Shown here in pieces: positions 11,791 through 19,600 of a stretch of 64,000 nt of DNA (position 1 is the stretch's first letter; each line of letters starts with the position of its first letter). Source of the DNA: Falsihalocynthiibacter arcticus (GTDB lineage: Bacteria > Pseudomonadota > Alphaproteobacteria > Rhodobacterales > Rhodobacteraceae); assembly GCF_000812665.2 (NCBI RefSeq), contig NZ_CP014327.1, positions 1,257,501 to 1,321,500 on the forward strand, read 5' to 3'. The notes beneath the pieces are model-generated. The model was not told the origin of the DNA and ran no database searches. It saw only the letters and a list, made by a program, of their open reading frames with translations. The position numbers and the translations under genes are program-made.

Positions 11791-11828
11791 CCCTCTCATC
11801 GATACTGCATATCGACTGCCGGGCAATG
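11791..11828 (-). repeat. micro-repeat copy 4 (38 bp) at the start of IS3 orfB
   Basis: It reads CATTGCCCGGCAG, then the perfect hairpin TCGATA-TGCAG-TATCGA, then TGAGAGGG, in the same direction as orfB. Removal joins ...RFRFI to EEHQSAF in frame. Confidence 0.8.
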
Positions 11829-11842
11829 AATGAACCTAAACC

Positions 11843-12118
11843 TCACGGCTTTTGGCTCGCGAAGAACACCGTGGCCTTTTTTAGGATGTCCCTTTCCTCC
11901 TTGAGAATACGGTTCTCACGTCGAAGCCGGTCATTCTCCTGAGCCAGTCCCAAATCCTCCTTCGACACCACATACGTGTCTCGGTACGCTGTGATCCATT
12001 TGTTCAGCGTCGACATACCGACACCAAGATCATCAGCCACTTGCTTTCGGGTAAGCCCACTGGTCAGTGCGATCCGCACCGCATCTTCCCTAAATTCGTC
12101 TGTTCGTTTCAGTCCCAT
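11843..12118 (-). CDS. IS3 OrfA, helix-turn-helix protein, 91 aa
   Basis: The product starts MGLKRTDEFREDAVRIALTS. It has a helix-turn-helix (LTRKQVADDLGVGMSTLNKWI, about residues 22-42) and then a leucine-zipper-like coiled coil (ENDRLRRENRILKEERDILKK). It ends KKATVFFASQKP, the standard OrfA C-terminus. OrfA binds the element ends and normally joins OrfB by a -1 frameshift. This reading frame is intact, unlike orfB, and might still make a protein able to bind IS ends. Confidence 0.85.
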   Translation of the reverse strand: MGLKRTDEFREDAVRIALTSGLTRKQVADDLGVGMSTLNKWITAYRDTYVVSKEDLGLAQENDRLRRENRILKEERDILKKATVFFASQKP

Positions 12119-12604
12119 GTTCAGTCTCCTTTGTTGCAGTAAATGCTATCAAAGGAGCGGCATCAAACCGTGACAGGTCCACGCAGCGTCCGCATTCCGA
12201 CAAAGCGCTGCACTATCTATGTGGTAAGTCACTTTACGGCGAGGAAGACAGCCAGTGCTCTCCTCTGCCAGATCGGCTTCATCCAGACACCGAAACTCAT
12301 CATTTAACTGGTAGCCGCTTTGCGCAACTCGTCTTCGAAAGTGGCTCTTTTGCAGATAAGTACAGTCGACTCTGATGCCCAAACGGGTTCTGCTGCATAC
12401 TTATTGCACGACGGAATGCCTCATGTCGCTGGACACAGTAATCCGGCGAGGGTCGCGAATTGCCGGAATGCAGATTAGCCAAGCGTTCGTTCATCCCCTA
12501 GTTTGGCGCCGCTACTTGAGTCACAATTTTTGTTTCACGAAAGGTGGATTGGACGGAAAATGATTCCTTTTCAACCCAAAACAATCAGTAACACGACGTA
12601 CTGC

Positions 12605-12985
12605 TTAAACTCTAATCAGGCCCTTGTTGTGCGGAGTATAGGGTTTGACTGAACCGTTTTCGCGGGGGAAGGGTCGATCTTGGGTGACTGTCGCGAGCAG
12701 CCCAGAAACTGGTATTTTCGCGTTAGCGCGCACCTGCCATTGGGGCACCATGCCTGAGCCCATTGGATAAAAATCCACCACCGGCCAATAGCTGCGATCT
12801 GTACTACCTTTGCCGGTTGCAAATTCTGCCTCCGCTTTGGTTTTTGCATTCGTGTAGTCACTAGATATGGTGCCACCCGTCTCGAAGGGTGATTTGCCGT
12901 CCGGAAAATCCGCAGTCAAACGGAAATCAACTTCGTCTGAAGTCGGCAAACGCGAAAGCCCAAAGACAAAGGCCACATGCTTCAA
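12605..12985 (-). CDS. hypothetical protein, possibly partial, 126 aa
   Basis: Translated from a TTG at 12985 it reads (M)KHVAFVFGLSRLPTSDEVDFRLTADF... and ends NKGLIRV. It overlaps the stop of the upstream frame by four bases. Thr/Ser/Gly-rich, no signal peptide or membrane segment, no known motif. It may be the second half of one gene whose first half is 12982-13206, separated by a frameshift, because neither half has a convincing ribosome site of its own at the junction. Confidence 0.4.
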   Translation of the reverse strand: MKHVAFVFGLSRLPTSDEVDFRLTADFPDGKSPFETGGTISSDYTNAKTKAEAEFATGKGSTDRSYWPVVDFYPMGSGMVPQWQVRANAKIPVSGLLATVTQDRPFPRENGSVKPYTPHNKGLIRV

Positions 12986-13206
12986 TTCATGGGGCGCAGG
13001 CCTAGAACTTGTTCAATTTGACGGTTGTTTAATCCCCAAAGATATCGCTTTTCGGTTATATAGCCACCACCAAAGCGTTCAGCTTCGCTTTTGTTCATGA
13101 GGTAGTCGCGACCAGAGGCGCTGACAACCTTAACCAATTGTTGGCGTCCGTTGAGCGCCCAATGCCCCATGGACGAGGCTTTCGCCAGAGTTTCAAAAGT
13201 TGACAT
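12982..13206 (-). CDS. hypothetical protein, 74 aa
   Basis: It starts MSTFETLAKASSMGHWALNG at 13206 and ends QVLGLRPMN, overlapping the next frame. It is a small soluble protein of unknown function. It may be the N-terminal part of a longer gene continuing into 12605-12985, in which case both are pieces of one pseudogene in the decayed island. Confidence 0.4.
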   Translation of the reverse strand: MSTFETLAKASSMGHWALNGRQQLVKVVSASGRDYLMNKSEAERFGGGYITEKRYLWGLNNRQIEQVLGLRPMN

Positions 13207-13683
13207 TACAAATCCATTTTTAAAAATACTTGCTAACACTGCATTACCTTTGCCGGTCAATCAACACTGACTCGGCCCTTCGGTGCGAGATATGTGTGAG
13301 CGATGCTTGAAGTGCGACTCTTGTTAGGCCTTAGGGTAGGGCGCTCATCGCATTTCTTCCAACATCTTTTCACGGAAGACTTCAGCTGGTGTCTTCCAGC
13401 CGAGGCATTTGCGGGGTGTGCTGTTCAGGCGGTCACTGATTTCTTTGATGTCGTGATCCGTCATTCTTCTAATGTCTCCTTTGCGGGGCAACCAGCGTCT
13501 CGCCCTTCGATTGGTGTTCTCCACCGTGCCTTTCTGCCAAGGTGAAGAGGGGTCACAGAATCAGGTCTGCGGGCCAATCTCAGCTTGCAGATGTGGCCAG
13601 GAAACAAACTCAGTGCCGCGATCAAAAGTAATGGATCTGCGCGCGACATGGGGCAAATCTTTGATTGCCTTCCTGATTTTGCC

Positions 13684-13703
13684 CCCTCTCGGCGATACGA
13701 ATG
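13684..13703 (-). repeat. micro-repeat copy 6, shortened (20 bp), inside IS30 transposase
   Basis: It reads CATTCGTATCGCCGAGAGGG: it keeps the outer CATT and the GAGAGGG tail but has lost the first hairpin and half of the second. Removing 20 bases joins RRTKPVM to GKIRKAIKDLP in frame. Same direction as the gene. Confidence 0.6.
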
Positions 13704-14317
13704 CATGACCGGCTTAGTGCGCCTATTTGGGTTCTTTAAGATCAGTGTGAAGCGGCTCACGCGTTCAACTAGAGTTGTGACATTTGTCTGTCCAAGCGTT
13801 TGTTTGAACAACATTAAATCTGCCTCCCAGTGGCCAAACTGACGTCGGTGGGCAACATCATCAGGCCTGAACAAGATACTGACATCGCGATGGAACTTAG
13901 GTGGCTGGCGTTTGCGCGCACGGCGTGGTTTTCGCGACATGTGATGCGTCGGCAGATACCACCACAATTCTTGGCTCATGCCGTCTTTGGAATAGATGTA
14001 GCGGTAAATCGTTTCCTGACAAACCCTTAGAGGTGCTTTCTCAAGGATCATCCGGTTGCCAATTTGCTCCGGTGTCCAACCGTTCTTAAGTTGTCGAATT
14101 ACGCTGTCGCATAAGCTAGGATGTTTGATCAGCTTACGTTGTCTTGCACGCCGATCCGCAGTCTTTAATTGCGCCGCAGAGCCGTAGTAGCCAGCGTACT
14201 TGGTAAACTTTCATCTGAGAAATAATTACGCCTCAACTCTCTGTAAATTGTCGAACGGCAGCGCTTCAACACGCGTGCCATCTCATCGACAGGGACTTTA
14301 GCGTACTTCCAACGTTC

Positions 14318-14357
14318 CCCTGCCTGGCAGTTGGTTGCAAAGCAATCAATGAGAAGG
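14318..14357 (+). repeat. micro-repeat copy 5 (40 bp) inside IS30 transposase
   Basis: It reads CCCTGCCTGGCAG, then hairpin TTGGTTGC-AAA-GCAATCAA (one G-T pair), then TGAGAAGG, opposite to the gene. Removal gives ERRRI|ERWKYAK in frame, the normal IS30 N-terminus. Confidence 0.8.
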
Positions 14358-14523
14358 AATTCTGCGGCGTTCTGTGATACTAAGCTGTGTATAAGTCGTT
14401 CCCATACCGATTCCTCCGGTCAGATAACATACTGTTTTCTAACAAGAGTCGCCGTTGGAAGTAGCGCGCGCCTGCTATCGGCGGTTTGGCGCATAATATA
14501 CCCCTTCCAATAGTACTCGATTT

Positions 14524-14555
14524 CTGTCGGCCCACCCTAAGCGGTGAGCCGACAG
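14524..14555 (-). terminator. terminator behind the OmpA-like gene
   Basis: CTGTCGGC-TCACC pairs with GG(G)TG-GCCGACAG around a GCTTA loop, 16 bases after the stop codon at 14572. It is a strong stem with no long U tract. Confidence 0.6.
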
Positions 14556-14571
14556 AACGTTCACTTGCGGA

Positions 14572-16493
14572 TTATTTCAAAAGGCTTGAAATATTGCGCA
14601 CAACGGCACGCCGATTTGCGCGCTCATCGCTGAGCACCATTACTTTTAGGTCCGCTTCGCCATAACCCTGAGTGATCAGGTTTTGAGGAGGAACGGCAAA
14701 GTATTCGGTCAATGCCAATGCAACCGTTTCAGCGCGCCGGTCGGAGAGAGCCAAGTTATAACTCGCCGCGCCAACAGCGTCTGTGTGCCCTTCGATGAGA
14801 AAGACCGACGACGGCTCTTTTTCGATAATATCGCGCATCGTCAGCCCAAGATCCCGTAAAGCTTCGGCTTGGCTGGGGGCAATTGCAGCGGAGCCAGTGG
14901 CGAATGTAACGGCGTCGAGTTCAACTTGCGGCGCCAAGGCCCGCACCCGCTTGTAGTCGCGTATTTGTTGCAGCGAGAAGGTACGCCCGACATCAACAAA
15001 CAAGGCGCGCTGCAAGGCGGTTTCAAGCGACGCATCCTGTGCGCGTTGTTGTTTCTCAAGGCTCTCCAACGTGGGCAGCGCCTTAAAGTCTACGGCCTCA
15101 ATGGTGCGTGTGTCATCAAACAGCACGACCTCGCTGCCGTCACTCGCGCGGATCATTGTCCGGCGCAGAACCGTGCCATCTCTAGAGCGAATTGTTATGA
15201 TTTGACTGTCATCTTCATAGGACACAACCGAGCGCGTGGAACCGTCCTGAAACGTCTGGGTTTGCACTTGTGAACCGGGACGTTGGAGCAATTCATCGTC
15301 GTTTTTCAACACACGCAATTCGCCGTCACGTTCGATGACAACCCGATCTCCAGAGTTTGAAACAACTTTGTCGCCGTTGTTCAAGACCGCGCCAACGACT
15401 ACTGCCCCAAGTCCCAAAAGAAGGGCTTTTTCAAAGTTTGACAGACCTTCGGTTTTACTGGTCGTTTTCGCCGCGGGTTCGGCTTTTTCATTCACAGATG
15501 TTTCAAAATCTTCGTCACTTGTGCGCACATCATCCTTGGTAATTGTCTGTGTCGTGACCTCCGCTTCAGTTTCGGCAGCGCCCGTCGTGGCCGCAGCTGA
15601 GGTTTCGACTTGCGTTGGGGCGTTTGCAGCAGCAATCGCCTGACGCTCCTCATCGGTGACGACTTCGCCGCCAGCTTCACCAGCTGGTACCTCTTGTGGA
15701 GCGGCGGGAGCGACGACGGTTTCTGTTTCGGCCGCTTTAGGCTCTATTGCATTTGCAGGCTTGGCTGCTGGTTCTTCGGGCGTCACGTCTTTCACAGTTT
15801 CCTCCGCAACCTCTGGAGTTGGGGTTTCTTCGGCGGGAGCCGCTTGAACTTCAGGGGCGGGAGTTTCTGCAACGGGAGTTTCTTCCGCCGGAACTGGCTC
15901 TTCTGCAACGACGGCTTCTTCTACTGGTGCGACCTCTTCCACGACGGGGGCCTCCTCAGCGGGTGCAGCCTCTTCTACGACAGGGCTCTCCTCAGCCGGC
16001 GCAACCTCTTCAACAATGGGTGCCTCTTCTGTTGGGGTGACTGCCGCGTCTGGTGCAGACTCTTCGACAACCGGAACTTCCGCAACGGGTTCCTCAACAA
16101 CTTCTGGCACTGCTTCAATAGCGGCCTCTGGTGCGGGAGCCTCATCTACTTGAACCTCTTCGGGGCAACGTCTGGTTCTGCAGGCGCGGTCTCAACCACC
16201 TCTGTCTCGGGTTCTTCGACTTGAGCAGGAGCGCCAATCGCCAAAGCAAGGGCGTCGCCGCCGCTTTCGAGCGCTTGATCAAGCGCGTCCTGCGAGCAGG
16301 TCCCCGTATCCAACTCAGCATTGCCCGTAGCAAGCAAGTTCTGGACGAACTGTTCCGCGTCCGCCATCTCATCACCACTAGGCGAAATGCAGGGAAACGG
16401 GTTCTCTGTGGTTTGCGTGAATCCTGTGGTGGGCGTTATAAGGGCGAAAGAGACCAGCAAAGCAGTGCCGGATTTCAGGTTTGATTTGATCAT
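14572..16493 (-). CDS. OmpA-family envelope protein with long acidic region; one-base frameshift
   Basis: It starts MIKSNLKSGTALLVSFALI (16493; GAGG ribosome site), a Sec signal peptide. A short N-terminal domain with paired cysteines follows (PFPC, TGTC). Next comes about 200 residues of Glu/Pro/Val/Ala-rich low-complexity sequence (EEAPVVEEV-type units), a predicted single membrane-like stretch (ALLLGLGAVVVGAVL), and a C-terminal OmpA peptidoglycan-binding domain (FATGSAAIAPSQ, IEGHTDAVGAASYN, LSDRRAETV). A base is missing at GTTGCCCCGAAGAG (about 16165), which splits DVAP from EEVQVDEA. The rest is intact, so this is a recent mutation, a -1 shift (CCG to CCC is possible), or a sequence error. 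Role: linking envelope and cell wall. Confidence 0.75.
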
Positions 16494-16599
16494 AACGTCC
16501 TCTGAGTTTCTGGCGCGCATTGGCACCTGACGCCGATTGAACCACACTTAGCGTTAGTGCGCGCGGAGTATTTCAACCTAGTGGCGAAACGGCGCCGAG

Positions 16600-16625
16600 C
16601 CAAAAAAACTGCGGCGCAGCATTTC
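16600..16625 (-). terminator. possible terminator behind the RND operon
   Basis: A short stem CTGC-GCC-GCAG followed by seven T on the minus strand, 30 bases after the RND stop codon. The stem is short, so this is tentative. Confidence 0.35.
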
Positions 16626-16654
16626 CTAAGGGACCTGTTAAAACCGGGTTCCTT

Positions 16655-19600
16655 TTAGGCTGGCTTAGGCTCAATATTTCCAAGTGTCGGCTTGGCACGG
16701 AGCGTCTTTTTCTCCCCCAGCATCAGCATGGCCGGTGTGACGATCAACGTGAGCACAGTTGCAATCACAAGGCCGCCCGCGATGGCCGAGGACAGTTCTG
16801 TCCACCATTGTGTGGAGGGCGCGCCATACACGATTTCGCGGGTGAAAAAGTTGATGTTCACACCAATCACCATCGGCATCAGGCCAAGCGCTGTCGTGAC
16901 CGACGTTAAAACCACGGGTCGCAAACGTTGCGCGCCTGTGCGGAGGGCGGATTCCAGCGGCGAGAGCCCTGCTTTTTTGAGGTCATTGTAGGTGTCGATC
17001 AAAACGATGTTGTTGTTCACCACGATGCCCGCAAGCGCGATTACTCCGATACCGCCCATAACCACACCGAAGGGGCGTCCCGTGACGATCAAGCCAAAGA
17101 GGACGCCCGCGATTGAAAACACGATGGCACTCATGACGACAAAGGCTTGGTAGAAGTTGTTGAACTGGATCACCAAAATCGCGAACATCATGAAGATCGC
17201 CGTGGCGAAAGCCCCCGCAAGGAAGATCATCGCGTCGGTTTGATCCTGCGCTTCGCCCGCAAACGACGCCTCGACGCCTTCGGGGAGGTCGATCTTGGCG
17301 ATGGCGGCTTGGAGCGCTACAACTTGATCATTAACGAGCAAACCGGGGGCGACATTTGCTTCAATGCTGATGACACGGCGTTGGTCGATACGGGTGATCG
17401 TACCTGTGCGCGGGCTGGGTTCGAACGTCACGAAATTCGAGATCGGGACAAGGCCAACAGAGGTCGGGACGCGCAAGGCTTGCAGCTTCTCAAGCGTGCG
17501 TTCGTCAGAGGGGAACCGGACGTTGATGTCGACCGTGCCATCGGCGTCGCTGGGGCGATAATCGGCCACGGTGATGCCACGAGTCAGGAGCTGGACCGCC
17601 TGACCAAGGGTCGAGATGTCGGCGCCAAACCTTGCGGCTTCGGAACGGTTAACCGTGATACGCCATTCAACGCCGGGCAGGGGGCGCGTGTCGGTGACAT
17701 CGGTGAAACCACCAATTGCATCCATGGCGGCACGGATTTCATCCACCGCTGCGCCTTGCGCCAATGGGTCCTGTGCCCGCACGCGCAAACTCACAGGTTT
17801 TCCTGCCGAGGGGCCGTTTGAGGCCGTTTGTACTTGCACATCGATACCGGGAATTGTGGCCATTTCTGTGCGAATTTCCTCGCCGATTATGGCGGCGGTG
17901 CGGCGTGTATCCCATTCGGTGAATTCAACTTGGATGGTTCCGATCAGGTCGGCGGCGTCTTGGTTGCCGCCACCCGAGCGGGCGTAAACCGAGGCGATTT
18001 CATCAAAATCGAACAGGCGATTTTCCACACGTCGCACCAAGGCGTCCTTCTCAAAGATTGAGAAATTATCGCGGGCGCGCACTTGGACCTGTGCGAAATC
18101 GGGCTCAACAGACGGGAAGAAACTGATGCCGTTGCCGAAATGCCCATAGGCGGTAAAGGCGGCCATCAAAAACGAAATCGCCATGATGAGAGTAGCCCAA
18201 GGTCGCAGGATCGCGAATTGCAAGACACGGACATAACGGCCAGTGAAACCCTTAAGGTCGCGCGGGTCGCCCTTTTCGGCGGCGTAAAGTGTGGCCTTGT
18301 CTTTGGCGGACTGAGGGGGTTTTTTGCCGATAATCCCACCCACAACTGGAATGAAAATCAGTGCCATAAAGAGCGAGGCGGTCAGTGTTAGGATCACCGT
18401 GATGGGGAGGAATTTCATAAACTCGCCCACGGTGCCAGACCAGAACAGGAGCGGCAAAAACACGGAAAGCGTTGTGGCGGTTGAGGCAATGATCGGCCAC
18501 GCCATCCGCTTGGCGGCAAAGGCATAAGCGACCTTGGGTGGGTCGCCCTCTTGCAAACGGCGGTCGGCAAGTTCGGTGGTGACAATGGCCCCGTCGACCA
18601 ACATTCCCACCACAAGGATCAATGAGAAGAGGACAACGAGATTCATGGTATAGCCCATGAGCAGGAGCGCCGTGACGCCGGCGAGAAAGGCCCCCGGAAT
18701 GGCGAGTCCCACAAGTAGCGCAGACCGGATTCCAAGCGCCCAAACAATGACGATCATCACAAGGATCACAGCGGCAATGACGTTGGCCTCAAGATCGCTG
18801 AGCATCGTTTCCACTTGCTCGCTTTCGTCCTGCATGTAGTTGATGCTGACGCTTTCGGGCCAGTCTTTTTGTTTCTCTTCAATCAAAGCGCGCACAGCGG
18901 CGACGGTTTCGATGATATTGGACCCCGAGCGTTTTTTGATCTCTAGGGCGAGTGCGGGTTGCCCGTCGATACGGGCAAATCCGTTCGGGTCCTCGAAGGT
19001 ACGGCGAATTGTGGCGACGTCGGCAAAGGTAACGACGGTATTGTTACGCACCTTGACCGGAAGCGCCATGATATCGTCGATATCCTCAATCAGGCCCGGA
19101 ACTTTCAACACAAGCCGACCTGCGCCGTTTTCAATGGCACCGGCGGCGATCAACTGGTTGTTGCGATTGATTTGGCCGATCAACTCCTCGAAGCTGATAT
19201 TATAGGTTTCAAACACAGTGGGATCGATCAGCACTTCAAGCAATTCCGTGCGTTCGCCACCCACTTCAACCTCAAGCACCCCTTCAAGTCCTTCGATCTC
19301 ATCCTTTAGGTCTTCGGAAAGCCTATTAAGAGTCCGCTCTGGCACGGGGCCAGAAAGGATTGCGGTCAAGATTGGGAAAAGTGCTGTGTTGATTTCGGTG
19401 ACGGTTGGGTCAGATGCATCGCTGGGCAGATCAGAACTGGCACGGTCTACCCCTTCCCTCACCTTGTCCAATGCGGATTCGGAATCAAAACCGGGTTCAA
19501 ATTCCAACTGGACGCTGGCATGTCCTTCGCCTGCGTTGCTGGTCATTTGCTTGAGGCCAGTGATCGAACTGAGTTCTAGCTCAAGCGGTTCAACCAACAG

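Larger units (their letters stand above)
10835..11850 (-). pseudogene. IS3 OrfB integrase-type transposase, cut by four short repeats
   Basis: Taken together the fragments give a full OrfB: RFIEEHQSAFSIGRMC, SRLSLGSYGRPRMTEELK, the DDE core WAADITYIW (Asp), GCIHHTDRGSQYCS (Asp) and NCYDNAAVETFFKTIKAE (Glu), ending HSALGWKSPVAFERKVA. The frame jumps four times, each time at one of the 38- or 40-bp repeats. The frame arithmetic (38, 40, 38, 38 bases) agrees exactly with their removal. The start region is in the -1 frame relative to OrfA, as usual for IS3. In its present state no full-length protein can be made by normal translation. Confidence 0.85.
10797..12181 (-). mobile_element. IS3-family insertion sequence (1385 bp with four tiny inserts)
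   Basis: Terminal inverted repeats start TGGACCTGTC(G/A)CG(C/G)TTT at both ends (10797 inward, and 12181 inward on the minus strand). It interrupts the OLD-family nuclease near its C-terminus, after ...VACERD. Without the four short inserts the element would be 1231 bp, a typical IS3 size. No clean target duplication is seen. Confidence 0.85.
6993..12393 (+). pseudogene. OLD-family ATPase/TOPRIM nuclease, broken by three insertion sequences
   Basis: The start MRITEITIKNFKAIEDTTLSI is the N-terminus of a RecF/OLD-type ABC ATPase. After IS630 (7054-8183) the frame continues SDFNVLVGTNGSGKSS (Walker A). The Walker B is LLLVDEPDSHLHP, followed by an H-loop THSPSVVRSLP. A degenerate TOPRIM follows: LLMTEDTGTVML and, after the IS30 element, IHRDRDFLM. 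The last host piece (12182-12393) may hold the C-terminus (KALHYLCGKSLYGE). Host pieces add up to about 1.67 kb (near 555 codons), normal for the family. Further damage: TGA at 8362, a one-base loss near 9041-9048, and TAG at 9246. Such proteins are usually phage-defence or DNA-repair nucleases; this one is dead. Confidence 0.8.
13345..14405 (-). pseudogene. IS30-family transposase, multiply broken
   Basis: Starts MGTTYTQLSITERRRI (14405). It then continues, after a 40-bp micro-repeat, ERWKYAKVPVDEMARVLKRC with HTH STIYRELRRN. The catalytic core is GHWEADLMLF (Asp), ITFDRGTEFVSW (Asp) and WQKGTVENTNRRARRWLPRKG (Glu), ending GWKTPAEVFREKMLEEMR. Lesions: micro-repeat at 14318, a one-base loss near 14205 (SLP/KYAGYYGS), shortened micro-repeat at 13684, and a TGA where the family has Trp (QT-stop-FCDPSSPW). 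Dead. Confidence 0.85.
13305..14463 (-). mobile_element. IS30-family insertion sequence, second type (about 1.16 kb)
   Basis: The ends share GCGACTCTTGTTAG (13314-13327, and the complement of 14440-14453) plus weaker similarity outward (CTTGAAGT / CTTCCAAC). It is unlike the IS30 element at 9257. It contains one full and one shortened copy of the micro-repeat. The outer ends are approximate. Confidence 0.7.

Noticed and set aside
11210-11828. Short repeats taken as a CRISPR array
   Set aside because: The copies are unevenly spaced (69 to 310 bp), lie in both orientations, vary in the stem, and the spacers are transposase sequence. No cas gene is nearby.
6993-12393. Calling the broken nuclease Gabija GajA or PARIS AriA
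   Set aside because: Only general OLD-family motifs are legible. No GajB-type helicase or AriB partner is visible next to it, so a specific system name is not supported.
12149-12494. Minus-strand frames of 64-77 codons after the IS3 element
   Set aside because: No family or ribosome site is visible. The plus strand gives a more plausible continuation of the nuclease C-terminus.
11210-14357. Micro-repeats as integron attC sites or intrinsic terminators
   Set aside because: There are no integrase-binding core sites of the RYYYAAC/GTTRRRY type and no cassettes, and no U tract follows the hairpins.
15610-16224. 204-codon plus-strand frame rich in Gly, Phe, Cys and Trp
   Set aside because: It is the antisense reading of the acidic Glu/Pro/Val repeat tract of the OmpA-family gene; its composition follows from the repeat.
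18252-18743. 163-codon minus-strand frame overlapping the RND gene
   Set aside because: It is a shifted frame inside the pump gene with Arg/Cys/His-rich composition and no independent support.
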